From the NCBI GenBank assembly GCA_963790585.1, contig CAWBOY010000008.1, forward strand, positions 124,001 through 188,000: 64,000 nucleotides of DNA, read 5' to 3'. The DNA comes from CAWBOY01 sp963790585. Its GTDB lineage: Bacteria > Planctomycetota > Planctomycetia > Gemmatales > Gemmataceae. The notes under the pieces are model-generated. The model did not search any database, was not told the DNA's origin, and was given only the letters and a program-made list of their open reading frames with translations. Made by a program: the position numbers and the translations under genes. Shown here piece by piece: positions 8,919 to 17,940 of the stretch. Numbering within the stretch: the first letter of the stretch is position 1; each line of letters begins with the position of its first letter.

Positions 8919-9142
8919 GTAGCCGCATTCGCCAGAATGCCAGGGGTATTTGATTTTCCATCCCTATGAGGAGGGGTACCCACGTGATTTTTTGGCGCGA
9001 CGGTCTTGGTCTCATTGTAACCTTAAACAGAACAAGGTGTTAGATTGACGGACCGTCGCGCCAACACAGACACGTTTTTGGCGCGACGCCCCATCGAAGG
9101 CAGCGACTCCCGCGCTGCCGCATTCTGACGAATGCGGCTACA
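8919..9142. repeat. R7 element nested inside an R6 hairpin
   Basis: The 447-bp gap between the lipoprotein and histidine kinase genes is mostly repeat. R6 arms (TAGCCGCATTCGCCAGAAT at 8920-8938 and its inverse at about 9117-9141) normally lie about 20 bp apart, as at 54480-54544. Here they are split by about 170 bp of R7 (8943-9101), recognised by TTGGCGCGACGGTC, its inverse GACCGTCGCGCCAA, and the GTATTTGATTTTCCAT left end. R7 also occurs at 31915-32083 and 39467-39607. The nesting implies that R7 inserted into an existing R6. Confidence 0.88.
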
Positions 9143-9292
9143 AGCGAACGACCCAGTCGTCCCATCCTCCGGCCCGAAAATTTGGTATCCATTTGACGAA
9201 AGCCTTCTGGTAGAGTCCGCCCGGTTCACCAGGCCGTGTCGATTCCGGGGGGAATTCGACCCGGCAATTTGCGTCCCAAGGGAGGAGTGGGC

Positions 9293-11038
9293 GTGGCATC
9301 GCAATGGCGGATTCGCCACAAGCTGATGCTCGGCTTGATCTTGGTAGTCGGGGCGATGGCCCTGCTGCTAGGCGGGACCCTTCGCGGACTTTGGTCTTAC
9401 TACAACACCGTCAACGCCATCCGTGGCAAAATGGCGGAACAGAAGGCAGCGGTCGCGTTCAAAGAATCGGTGAACGCCCTCGTTGAGAAAAGCAACCTCG
9501 ATCGCCTGGCCGGGTTGTCCGAGCATCAAATTGGCGCCGACCCTTCCGTTCAGGACGTTCGGGCCGCTCTCAATGCTTTCAATAGCGACAACCTCAACAG
9601 TCGACGGGACGCGACGAATAGCGATCATGAGCAGGAGCTAATCGAGCAGGTCCTTCCAGAAGATATAGACCGATTTGAGAAGGCTGTCCGCTGGCAACAA
9701 GGACACCCGCAGCAAGTAACGCCCGGCTCGGAAGAGGACAAGGAAGAAGATCCCAAGACGCTGTCGCGCGAGTTGGTATCGATCATCGGGCTGACCGATT
9801 TTGGCTCGCCAGGTGTCTTTTACACAAAAACACCGCTTTACAACGCCTGGAACGCCCGGGCGACGAAATTGCACTATTCCGTTCGTCGAAGCTCCGCGAT
9901 TTTGGTTGCCAACGCCCGCGACCTGCAAGACACGCTGAACAAGAAGCTCGAAGACAAGCTCAACGAATCGCGGCGCCATTACCAGCTGGCTCTTTGGGTC
10001 ATCGTCCCCGCCAGCATCCTCGGCCTACTGGTGATGATCGGACTGATGCGGTCGTTTTATTCCTGGATCTTCAATTCGATCCGCGACCTCGATGCCGGCG
10101 TCCGCCGCGTGGCTCTTGGCGATTTCACTCGCCGCATCGAAGTCCATAGCGGCGACGAGATGGAAGACCTCGCCGGCGCCTTCAACGAAATGATGCAGCG
10201 GCTTCAGGACCTCTACACCGACCTGGCCCGTCAGGTAAACGAACGCAGCCGGCAGCTAGTCCGTTCCGAGAAGCTGGCGAGCGTTGGCTTTCTGGCCGCG
10301 GGGGTGGCGCACGAGATCAATAATCCACTGGCGAGTATCGCCTTCAGCAGCGAAGCCCTGGAAGCCCGATTGAAGGATCTGCTCCGCAACGGTCGCGGAA
10401 CGGATGATTTCGAGGTGTTCACGAAATATCTCAGGATGATTCAAGAAGAAGCGTTCCGCTGCAAGAACATCACGGAACGACTGCTTGCCTTTAGCCGCAC
10501 CAGTGAACGGCGCCGCGAAATGACCGACCTTGGCCAACTGATTCAAGGTGTGCTCGACATCACCTTGCACTTGCCTAATGCCAAGGGTAAGACTATTGAG
10601 TTTTTCATCGCCCCGGATCGCACCGGCAACGCTCTAGTCCAGGCCCCAGTGAATGCCGAGGAGATCAAGTCGGTGATCTTGAATCTCGTCGTCAACGCCC
10701 TCGACAGCATGACTGAGGGCGGCACCTTGACCGTGCGTCTTGGGCAAAGAAGTGGTATGGCGGAATTGAAGTTCACCGACACCGGCTGCGGCATGACGCA
10801 GGATGTGCTCGAAAATATCTTTGAGCCGTTCTTCACGCGGAGCCGCACCGGCAAAGGAACTGGCCTTGGCTTAACCATCAGTCATGGCATCATCACGCAA
10901 CATGGCGGCGAAATCGAAGCGGCCAGCGCTGGCCTTGATTGCGGCAGCACCTTCACGGTACGACTACCGTTGACGCTCGTGGAAGAGTCGCCTCAGCCCC
11001 TTGAGGTACGGAAACCGATTCGGGGCCTGGCGGCGTAG
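9293..11038 (+). CDS. Membrane sensor histidine kinase (NtrB/ZraS-like)
   Basis: 581 residues from a GTG with a strong GGAGGAG site seven bases upstream. Order: membrane helix (about 10-28), a roughly 200-residue extracytoplasmic sensor region without a recognised domain, second helix (231-252), HAMP (253-305), HisKA with the phosphoacceptor His in GVAHEINNPLAS near 341, and HATPase_c with NLVVNALDS, DTGCGM and GTGLGL. The next gene is a sigma-54-type response regulator, so the pair forms a two-component system. The stimulus is unknown. Confidence 0.95.
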   Translation: MASQWRIRHKLMLGLILVVGAMALLLGGTLRGLWSYYNTVNAIRGKMAEQKAAVAFKESVNALVEKSNLDRLAGLSEHQIGADPSVQDVRAALNAFNSDNLNSRRDATNSDHEQELIEQVLPEDIDRFEKAVRWQQGHPQQVTPGSEEDKEEDPKTLSRELVSIIGLTDFGSPGVFYTKTPLYNAWNARATKLHYSVRRSSAILVANARDLQDTLNKKLEDKLNESRRHYQLALWVIVPASILGLLVMIGLMRSFYSWIFNSIRDLDAGVRRVALGDFTRRIEVHSGDEMEDLAGAFNEMMQRLQDLYTDLARQVNERSRQLVRSEKLASVGFLAAGVAHEINNPLASIAFSSEALEARLKDLLRNGRGTDDFEVFTKYLRMIQEEAFRCKNITERLLAFSRTSERRREMTDLGQLIQGVLDITLHLPNAKGKTIEFFIAPDRTGNALVQAPVNAEEIKSVILNLVVNALDSMTEGGTLTVRLGQRSGMAELKFTDTGCGMTQDVLENIFEPFFTRSRTGKGTGLGLTISHGIITQHGGEIEAASAGLDCGSTFTVRLPLTLVEESPQPLEVRKPIRGLAA

Positions 11039-11045
11039 GCATACG

Positions 11046-11157
11046 GCGAGCCGGGAGCGTCAGCTCCTGGAGTTCTCTGGGCGAGCCGGGAGCGTCAGCT
11101 CCCGGAGTTTTGCAGGAATCGTGTCTTTCACTCCGGGAGCTTACGCTCCCGGCTCAC
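11046..11157. repeat. R4 inverted repeats between kinase and regulator
   Basis: Three arms of GAGCCGGGAGCGTCAGCTC type: two direct copies (from 11047 and 11091) and one inverted copy ending at 11155 (GAGCTTACGCTCCCGGCTC). Alternative hairpins are possible. Its position eight bases after the kinase stop and 40 bases before the regulator means it may attenuate transcription between the two; that is inference. Confidence 0.85.
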
Positions 11158-11197
11158 CAAGATAACAAGACAGGCTCCGGCAGGCGCGGGGCCGCGC

Positions 11198-12676
11198 ATG
11201 GATGCGACGTCAATTATGAGTGAAATCACAACGACCCGATCCGGTGGCCGTGATCGCCTCGAGGCGCACCGCCGCTTGCGTGTCCTCTTCGTCGACGATG
11301 AGCGACCGCTGCAAGAGTTGATGCGTGAGGAGCTGCCGCGCCTGGGCCATGAGGTGACGGTCTGCCCTGAAGGCAAGGCGGCCATGAAAGCTCTCGAAAA
11401 GGGCTGTTTCGACGCCGCCATTCTCGATCTGCGCATGCCGGGCATGAGCGGCCTGGAAGTTCTCGAGCATCTGAAAAAAGTCAGCCCCGATACCGAAGCC
11501 GTCATGATGACCGGCCATGCCAGCATGGACACGGCCATCGAAGCGATGCGGCTTGGCGCGTTTGATTACATCACGAAACCATGCAAGCTGGCCGAGATCG
11601 AGGCGATGCTCTGCAAGGTCGCCGATCGCCGCGATCTCAAGAACAAGAATTTGGCCCTGCAGACGCGCGTCCAGGCCGCCGAGGGGCCGACCATCCTGGT
11701 CGGCAAGTCTAGCCCGATGGCTGGCGTCCAGCATCTCATCAGCCGTATCGCGCCGAGCGACGCGCCGGTGCTGATTCTTGGTGAGACGGGGACGGGCAAA
11801 GAGCTGGCGGCGCGGTCGCTGTGGCAGGAAAGCAAGCGGTCCGAGCGCCCATTCGTGCCGATCAACTGTGCCGCGCTGTCCGAGAATTTGGCCGAGAGTG
11901 AGCTATTCGGCCACTGCCGGGGTGCGTTCACGGGAGCTGATAAAGACCGCAAAGGCCTCTTTGAAGTGGCCAATGGCGGGACGGTGTTCCTCGACGAGTT
12001 GGGCGAGCTAAACAAGAATATCCAGGTCAAGCTGCTGCGCTTCCTGGAATCGGGTGAGATCCGCCGCGTCGGCGAGACGCAGCCGGTGACGTTTGATGTC
12101 CGTGTCTTGTGCGCGACCAACCGCGACCTGCGCATCATGATCGAGGAAGACAGCTTCCGCGAGGATCTCTACTTCCGCATCAATACATTTGAGATTCGCT
12201 TGCCGCCCCTGCGCGAGCGGCGCTCGGACATACCCGATCTGGCGCGTCATCTTTTGAGCCGTGCCGCACGACGGCCGATCGAGCAGGTCGCGAATCTACT
12301 GACGCCGGAGGCTATCGACCTGCTCTTGGAGCACCCCTGGCCCGGGAACGTTCGTGAGCTGGCGAATGTCATGGAGCATGCCTACATCATCGCCGGCGGC
12401 GCGCCGATCCTGCCAGAGCATCTGCCGCACACGCTGACAACCAAAGCGCCGCCGCGACCCAGCTTCAACGTCGTCGCGGGAACAGTGTCGCCCGCCCCGC
12501 TCCCGATACCATCGGGAACGCGAACGCTGAACGACATCGAGATGGAGTATATTTTGAAGGTGCTGCAGAAGCACAACGGAAGCAAGACCGCCGCCGCCGC
12601 GGAGTTGGGGATTAGCATCAAGACGCTGTATAATAAGCTAAATAAGATCCAGGAAGAGAGAAAGTCGGCGGGTTAA
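11198..12676 (+). CDS. NtrC-family sigma-54-dependent response regulator
   Basis: 492 residues. Receiver domain with acidic pair VDDE, phosphoacceptor Asp77 (ILDLRMPG) and conserved Lys (ITKP). The AAA+ domain has Walker A GETGTGKE (about 195-202), the sigma-54 contact loop GAFTGA (about 244-249), Walker B VFLDELGEL and arginine-finger region FREDLYFRI. A C-terminal Fis-type helix-turn-helix reads TAAAAELGISIKTLYNKL. It is expected to drive sigma-54 promoters once phosphorylated by the upstream kinase. An alternative start is the ATG at 11216; both precede the receiver domain. No sigma-54 promoter was found in the window. Confidence 0.96.
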   Translation: MDATSIMSEITTTRSGGRDRLEAHRRLRVLFVDDERPLQELMREELPRLGHEVTVCPEGKAAMKALEKGCFDAAILDLRMPGMSGLEVLEHLKKVSPDTEAVMMTGHASMDTAIEAMRLGAFDYITKPCKLAEIEAMLCKVADRRDLKNKNLALQTRVQAAEGPTILVGKSSPMAGVQHLISRIAPSDAPVLILGETGTGKELAARSLWQESKRSERPFVPINCAALSENLAESELFGHCRGAFTGADKDRKGLFEVANGGTVFLDELGELNKNIQVKLLRFLESGEIRRVGETQPVTFDVRVLCATNRDLRIMIEEDSFREDLYFRINTFEIRLPPLRERRSDIPDLARHLLSRAARRPIEQVANLLTPEAIDLLLEHPWPGNVRELANVMEHAYIIAGGAPILPEHLPHTLTTKAPPRPSFNVVAGTVSPAPLPIPSGTRTLNDIEMEYILKVLQKHNGSKTAAAAELGISIKTLYNKLNKIQEERKSAG

Positions 12677-12689
12677 GCGGGCGATTTCC

Positions 12690-12751
12690 GAGCCTGAAGC
12701 GTAAGCGAAGGCGGAGACTCCACCTTCGTCGACGCTGCGTCTACCAGGCTC
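12690..12751. repeat. R3 inverted repeat, degenerate
   Basis: GAGCCTGAAGCGTAAGCGAA on the left and the degraded inverse ACGCTGCGTCTACCAGGCTC on the right, lying between two converging genes and overlapping the end of the mnmE-like reading frame. It could serve as a two-way terminator. Better copies lie at 33688-33760 and 40273-40340. Confidence 0.75.
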
Positions 12752-13872
12752 TCACCCGCGCCAGCGCTTCCGCGTATTTCCCCTCCCGTAACTCCCGATA
12801 CATCGCCTCGACGCTCTCACACAATTCCGCCGTGAACGGCACCGCAACCCCCGCCCCCGGCGCTTCCGGCACGAGCCAGGATGCGATACTCGCGCAGCAA
12901 TGCGCCCATTCCTTCGCCCGTTCGCGCCGAAATGGGAACCGCGTCCGGCGCCCGCGCCAAATCCCATGCGGGAGGTTGATCGATCTTATTGACGACGAAG
13001 CGCATTTTTTCCGTGCGCTTCTCCGGCCAAATGGGATCCGCCGAGGCGTCCAACAGCCAAAGGCACAAATCGGCTTGCTCGGCTGCGGCTCTGGCCTGTT
13101 CGATCCCCTGGGCTTCAAGAAATTCACCGGCGGCGCGCAGACCGGCTGTGTCCGCCAGCTCGATGGGCCAACCCTCAACTGCCGTGAGAACAGTGACGAC
13201 ATCTCGAGTCGTTCCCGGCGTCGGCGCGATGACGGAACGCTGATAACCCGCCAAAGCATTGACCAGGCTGCTTTTCCCGACGTTCGGCGGCCCCGCGATC
13301 GTGACTGCGCCACGGTGTCGTCAGATGGCGTCCGAGACTTGTCCAGCATACTAGATCAGCGAGAAGAGTCAGCGCGGCCGCCTGGTCGTCCGCTTCAACG
13401 TTTTTGCGGATCTCTTTTGTCGCATTTGTGAAGGCGCCGTTGTATTGATCCAGAAGGATCGCCGCCGTCCGCATGGTGGGAGCGCGCGTCAAGGCCTCGG
13501 CTGCAAGGCGGCGAATCGGGTCCGTTTCGGTCTGGGACAGGAACTCACGCCAATCGCACACCGAGCAGCCCTGATTGCGAAAGGCCTCAAGGAGCATCGT
13601 CACGACTTCGCGGCCGCCGTGACAATGAATGGTGAGCAAGGGTAGCGGCGCAATCCTCTCGACACCCAAGACGACCTCATCGGCGATCTCATCGCCCGAA
13701 TGACCAAACCAGAATCTGCCCTGCATCGGCTCGTGCGGCAACGCCTTGCCTGACTTGCGCGGAAGAGAGAAGAGACCGCGTGCCAGGCGTTGGAGCCGTA
13801 GATGCCGAGCGAGGCGATCGCGCCCTGGCCCGGCGGCGTCAGACAGGCGATGTAGGTAAGATTCTCGCTCAT
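12741..13872 (-). CDS. mnmE: MnmE/TrmE-like tRNA-modification GTPase (three frameshifts, short C-terminus)
   Basis: Pieces in several frames add up to an MnmE-type protein of about 378 residues. The N-terminal TrmE domain (LTYIACLTPPGQGAIASLGI) and the G domain are recognisable, with GPPNVGKSSLVNAL, TTRD, ADTAGLR and NKID. Frame breaks: about 13755-13762 (one or four bases), 13306-13311 (add GC, giving TPWRAVTIAGPPNVGKS) and 12891-12897 (add GC, giving LRASIASWLV). The protein ends ALARVRAW, without the C-terminal CxGK motif of classical MnmE and about 75 residues short. It may be a sequence-error victim, a decaying gene or a divergent paralogue. The start overlaps the coaX stop (ATGA). Confidence 0.75.
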
Positions 13873-14615
13873 CGCAACAATTCTGTGGCGCGACGGATGC
13901 CTTCGAGCGTCATCTCCGGCCAGAGGTTGGCCTCGGGGAGAGAGGCGCTCAATACGTTGCTATCGCCGCCCGTCAGGAAGATCCGCAGCGGCTTGCCATG
14001 AGTCTGATGATATTGTTCGACGACATGGCGAATGCCGCCGACGACACCGGCGTGAACCCCCGCTTCGACCGCGCTGCGCGTCGACTTGGCGGGCACCGTC
14101 GGTGAGCCGACTGGGGGATCGACGAGCGGCAACAGGGCCGTGTAATCGTGCAGTGCCTTCGACATCAGCCGTAGACCGGGCATGATGACGCCGCCAGCAA
14201 AGGCGCCATCGCCGTCTACGAGGTCGACCGTCACGGCCGAGCCCGCGTCGATGATGATGGCCGGTCGGCCCGACTCGCGCCGTTGATTGGCCGCCAGCGC
14301 GTCGAGCAAGCGATCGATGCCGACGTGATCGGGCCGATCGAGCAGGACCTTGATGGCCAGCTCTTTCGGATCATTGAGGAGACGGACGGTGTGGCCCTGT
14401 TGCCGCAGCCATTCGGTCAACTGGTCGCGGCGTTTGGGATGAACGCCGGTCACGACCCAATGGGCCGGTTTCACGATCTGCCATGTCGTCAACTGCTGTT
14501 GCCAGGCATTCGCATCGTCCGGCATGAGTGACGCCGACTGGGTGATGGCTCCGCCGACGCAGCGACCCCACTTGATCCGGCTATTGCCGACGTCCACCAC
14601 GACGTCCGGTGTCAT
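13869..14615 (-). CDS. coaX: Type III pantothenate kinase
   Basis: 248 residues of the CoaX type, an ASKHA-fold kinase performing the first step of coenzyme A synthesis (pantothenate to 4'-phosphopantothenate). Visible motifs: VDVGNSRIKWG at the N-terminus (phosphate loop), DHVGIDRLLDALAAN, and IIDAGSAVTVDLVDGDGAFAGGVIMPGL. The start overlaps the obg stop by four bases and its own stop overlaps the mnmE-like start, so the three are one operon. Other CoaA/CoaB genes are not in the window. Confidence 0.94.
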   Translation of the reverse strand: MTPDVVVDVGNSRIKWGRCVGGAITQSASLMPDDANAWQQQLTTWQIVKPAHWVVTGVHPKRRDQLTEWLRQQGHTVRLLNDPKELAIKVLLDRPDHVGIDRLLDALAANQRRESGRPAIIIDAGSAVTVDLVDGDGAFAGGVIMPGLRLMSKALHDYTALLPLVDPPVGSPTVPAKSTRSAVEAGVHAGVVGGIRHVVEQYHQTHGKPLRIFLTGGDSNVLSASLPEANLWPEMTLEGIRRATELLR

Positions 14616-15619
14616 GGAGCGACCTCCCGTGGGACATGCTCCAGACTTTCGACGACCATCTTGATGAGATCGGTCAGGCCTTCACCGGTGACGGCCGAGA
14701 GGGCATGAACCGGAACGCCCAGCTCCTGTTCGAGGCGGTCCCGGATCTCAGCGCTATCGGTCAGCTCCGCCTTGCTCATGACGACGATCTCGGGTTTGGC
14801 ACCGAGGCCATGTTCATGTAGCTCCAGCTCACGGCGAATGGCGCGATAATTGGCGACCGGATCGCTCCCGTCCGAAGGCAACGGCTCGACAAGATGAACG
14901 AGTACGCGCGTCCGTTCCACGTGACGCAAAAATTCATGGCCCAAGCCCACGCCGAGGTGCGCTCCCTCGATCAGCCCCGGCAGATCGGCCAGGACAAAGA
15001 CCGGCTCATCGCCCACCGTGACGATGCCGAGGTTGGGATGTTTCGTGGTGAACGGATAGTCGGCGATCTCCGGATGAGCGTGAGATAGGCGACTTAACAG
15101 AGTCGATTTGCCCGCGTTCGGCATGCCGACGAGGCCGCAATCGGCGATGATCTTGAGTTCGAGGGTGATCCAGCGTTCCTCGCCCGGCGTGCCGGGTTGA
15201 AACTGCCGCGGGGCGCGATCGGTCGAGGTGGCAAACGATTTATTGCCACGTCCGCCGCGACCGCCGATGACGACCCTCACTTCGTCGCCGTCGGTCGTCA
15301 GATCGCGCAGGATATGGCCGCGCTCGCGGTCACGCACGACCGTCCCCGGCGGCACCTGGATAATGAGGTCCTCGGCCTTGCTGCCGTGGCAATTCGCCCC
15401 GCCGCCGCGCCCGCCATCTTCCGCGATCCAATGTTTGCGGTTCACCAGCCCGGCGAGATTGTCGGCATTGACGTCGGCGCGAATGATGATGCTGCCGCCG
15501 TCGCCGCCGTCGCCGCCGTCGGGTCCACCCTTGGGAACATACTTTTCGCGGCGAAAGCTGCGACAACCCGAACCGCCGTCGCCGGCTTTGACAAAGAGAC
15601 TCAATCGATCGACAAACAT
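14612..15619 (-). CDS. obg: Obg-family GTPase (CgtA)
   Basis: 335 residues from the ATG at 15619; a GTG at 15643 adds eight residues. The glycine-rich Obg fold (LFVKAGDGGSGCRSFRREKYVPKGG) is followed by a G domain with G1 GMPNAGKSTL, G3 DLPGLIEGA and the HVERTRVLVHLVE helix. There is no C-terminal OCT extension. Obg acts in large-subunit ribosome maturation and stress control. First gene of obg-coaX-mnmE-like; the start region faces kbl on the other strand, so the 130-bp interval holds two divergent promoters that I cannot pin down. Confidence 0.96.
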   Translation of the reverse strand: MFVDRLSLFVKAGDGGSGCRSFRREKYVPKGGPDGGDGGDGGSIIIRADVNADNLAGLVNRKHWIAEDGGRGGGANCHGSKAEDLIIQVPPGTVVRDRERGHILRDLTTDGDEVRVVIGGRGGRGNKSFATSTDRAPRQFQPGTPGEERWITLELKIIADCGLVGMPNAGKSTLLSRLSHAHPEIADYPFTTKHPNLGIVTVGDEPVFVLADLPGLIEGAHLGVGLGHEFLRHVERTRVLVHLVEPLPSDGSDPVANYRAIRRELELHEHGLGAKPEIVVMSKAELTDSAEIRDRLEQELGVPVHALSAVTGEGLTDLIKMVVESLEHVPREVAP

Positions 15620-15749
15620 GCTCAACCTGCTGGAATCAGTCACTCAACTGGTAATAGGTAATCATATGGAGGATGCGTGGGCGGATGCAAGGACACCGTG
15701 GCGGATATAACAGCCGTGTTGTTTTCGTGTGTTAAGCGGAGTCATTCTC

Positions 15750-16940
15750 ATGAGCGATACGAATCTACGACAGGTATTGCGGCAACAACTCGAGGACCTC
15801 AAGGCCAAGGGCCTTTTCAAGCGCGAACGCAAGATCGAGGGCCCACAAGGCTCCGCCATTCGCGTCGGCGGCAAGGAAGTCATCAATTTTTGCGCCAACA
15901 ACTATCTCGGTTTGGCAAACAACCCCGCCATCGTCGCCGCCGCTCATGAAGGCCTCGATCGCTACGGCTACGGCGTCGCCTCGGTCCGCTTCATCTGCGG
16001 CACGCAAGACCTGCACAAGCAGCTGGAGACCAAGATCGCGCGCTTTCTCGGCAAGGAAGACGCAATCCTCTACATCTCCTGCTGGGACGCCAACGGCGGC
16101 CTCTTCGAGACGATTCTCGGCGAGGAGGACGCGGTCCTTTCCGACGAGTTGAACCACGCCAGCATCATCGACGGCATCCGGCTCTGCAAGGCGAAGCGCG
16201 TCCGCTACAAGAACGCGGATATGACCGATCTGGAAAAGGGCTTGAAAGAGACGCAGGGCAGTCGACTGCGCTTGATCGTGACCGACGGCGTCTTTTCGAT
16301 GGACGGCTCGCTCGCGCCGCTGCCTGATATTTGCGCGCTCGCGGATAAATACGACGCCATCGTCGTCGTCGATGACAGCCATGCCACGGGCAGCATCGGC
16401 GCGACGGGCCGCGGCACGCCGGAGCATTTCGGCGTCCTCGATCGCATCGACATTATCACGAGCACGCTCGGCAAGACCCTCGGCGGCGCAGCCGGCGGCT
16501 TCACCGCGGCGCGGGCCGAAGTCGTCGAGTTTCTGAGGCAACGGTCGCGCACCTATCTCTTCTCGAACGCCCTACCGCCGCCGATCGTCAACGCCGCTTT
16601 GAAAGCGCTGGACCTGGTGGAACAAGGCAGCGAGCTGCGCCAGCGCCTCCAGGCCAACGCCAAGCAGATGCGCGCCGGCCTGGAAAAGGCCGGCTTCACG
16701 CTGAAACCGGGCCAACATCCGATTCTCCCGATCATGCTCGGCGACGCCTCGCTCGCCTCGCGCATGGCCGACAAGTTACTCGAACGCGGCATCTATGTGA
16801 TCGGCTTCAGTTATCCGGTCGTGCCCCAGGGCCAGGCGCGGATCCGCATGCAAATGTCCGCCGCGCACACGCCAGAACAGATCGACCGAGCGATCGCGGC
16901 GTTTACGGAAGTGGGCCGGGAGTTGGGAATAGTGAAATAG
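15750..16940 (+). CDS. kbl: Glycine C-acetyltransferase (2-amino-3-ketobutyrate CoA ligase)
   Basis: 396 residues, fold type I PLP enzyme of the alpha-oxoamine synthase family. It starts at MSDTNLRQVL; a longer in-frame start at 15729 is less likely. Kbl-type features: NFCANNYLGLANNP, GVASVRFICGTQDLHKQLE, the PLP-phosphate contact region and Schiff-base Lys in STLGKTLGGAAGGF. The enzyme cleaves 2-amino-3-oxobutyrate with CoA to glycine and acetyl-CoA in threonine breakdown. The usual partner tdh is not beside it. Close homologues such as BioF or HemA are less likely given the Kbl signature RFICGTQ. Confidence 0.93.
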   Translation: MSDTNLRQVLRQQLEDLKAKGLFKRERKIEGPQGSAIRVGGKEVINFCANNYLGLANNPAIVAAAHEGLDRYGYGVASVRFICGTQDLHKQLETKIARFLGKEDAILYISCWDANGGLFETILGEEDAVLSDELNHASIIDGIRLCKAKRVRYKNADMTDLEKGLKETQGSRLRLIVTDGVFSMDGSLAPLPDICALADKYDAIVVVDDSHATGSIGATGRGTPEHFGVLDRIDIITSTLGKTLGGAAGGFTAARAEVVEFLRQRSRTYLFSNALPPPIVNAALKALDLVEQGSELRQRLQANAKQMRAGLEKAGFTLKPGQHPILPIMLGDASLASRMADKLLERGIYVIGFSYPVVPQGQARIRMQMSAAHTPEQIDRAIAAFTEVGRELGIVK

Positions 16941-16956
16941 TCAAAAAGGAATCGGC

Positions 16957-17020
16957 CCAGCTCGGCACCATTGTGCGCAGCACCCTTCGGGCCGTCTCGG
17001 CAATGGTGCCCGAGACCTTT
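16957..17020. repeat. Hairpin related to the R5 core, after kbl
   Basis: An imperfect palindrome, CTCGGCACCATTGTGCGCAG ... CAATGGTGCCCGAG, with the loop CACCCTTCGGGCCGT. The same arm and loop sequence (ACCATTG, GGCCCGAAGGGTG, CAATGGT) forms the middle of the R5 element at 39214-39306, in the other orientation. It may act as the kbl terminator. Confidence 0.75.
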
Positions 17021-17153
17021 TCGGACGGGCACTTAATAGATTGCATTGCGCAAGCGCGACACACTGAACCCCGCGGATCGTCCACTCGACCGCTTTTAAA
17101 AACCGCCAAGTTGCTCACGCACTCCGGCTCGCCAGAATAGGAATACACCTCTC

Positions 17154-17199
17154 TTGACTTCTCTAGACCGACCAGACTACTATTAGATCGAACAGTCTA
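17154..17199 (+). promoter_or_regulatory. Promoter with two 14-bp direct repeats, candidate TetR operator
   Basis: A sigma-70-like promoter, TTGACT (17154-17159), an 18-bp spacer and TACTAT (17178-17183). Two direct repeats, GACCGACCAGACTA (17166-17179) and GATCGAACAGTCTA (17186-17199), match at 11 of 14 positions and start exactly 20 bp apart, about two helical turns, covering the -10 box. The following gene is a TetR-type regulator, so autoregulation is a reasonable inference. TetR operators are more often inverted repeats, so the assignment is tentative. Confidence 0.6.
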
Positions 17200-17235
17200 T
17201 TACTCTCGTGAACCCAAGTCCGCGCATGCTTCTCC

Positions 17236-17940
17236 ATGAAACAATCCCGCGTCGATGTCGGTACTATCCGCCGCGAGCAGATTGTCGAAGCGGCGGTGGC
17301 GATTATCGCGGAACAGGGGATTCAAAACCTCTCGCTCTCCGAGATCGAGAAGCGCGCCGAGATGAGTCGCGGACAGCTGACCTATTACTTCCACACCAAG
17401 GAAGATATTCTGTTGGCCGTCTTTGATCGCATGATGCAGATGATGCGCGAGCGGGCCAAAGCTGGCGAAGGGCCGATGAAGGGTTGCTCTCCCAAGGAAC
17501 CGGGCTGGAATCGGCTGGAACATATATTGAACTTCATGCTGCGCCATTTGCCGGCCGAGCCGACGTTTAGCGCCCTACAACATACATTCCTCTCCCAGAT
17601 CGCCCATCGCGACGACTTTCGGCAGCGGCTCGCCAGCCTCTATGAGGAATGGCGCTCGAACATCGTCCAAGACGTGACTGAAGATTTGTCGCGGCGCAGC
17701 GAACAACCAATAGTTTCCGCCCGGACGGTCGCCTCGCTCGTGCAAGCCATCCTTCATGGCTTGATCACGCAACGGATCGCCGACCCGAATGCGTTCGACA
17801 AAGACGAAATGTCCGCTCTTTGTGTTCACTTATTGGGAAATTATCTAAGGCCGGAGGCCACGGCGTCTCAGGGCAGCAACGGTACGACGAGCGGCGCACG
17901 CCAGCCGCCCTCCGTCGGCAAACTCCAAGGTGAGTCATGA
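17236..17940 (+). CDS. TetR/AcrR family transcriptional regulator
   Basis: 234 residues. The N-terminal helix-turn-helix is typical: RREQIVEAAVAIIAEQGIQNLSLSEIEKRAEMSRGQLTYYF... with the TYYFHTKEDIL segment closing the DNA-binding domain near residue 60. The C-terminal part is an alpha-helical ligand/dimer domain. First gene of an operon with an export system; its stop overlaps the start of the HlyD gene (ATGA). It is likely to repress this operon and respond to an exported compound, which is inference from organisation. Confidence 0.93.
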   Translation: MKQSRVDVGTIRREQIVEAAVAIIAEQGIQNLSLSEIEKRAEMSRGQLTYYFHTKEDILLAVFDRMMQMMRERAKAGEGPMKGCSPKEPGWNRLEHILNFMLRHLPAEPTFSALQHTFLSQIAHRDDFRQRLASLYEEWRSNIVQDVTEDLSRRSEQPIVSARTVASLVQAILHGLITQRIADPNAFDKDEMSALCVHLLGNYLRPEATASQGSNGTTSGARQPPSVGKLQGES

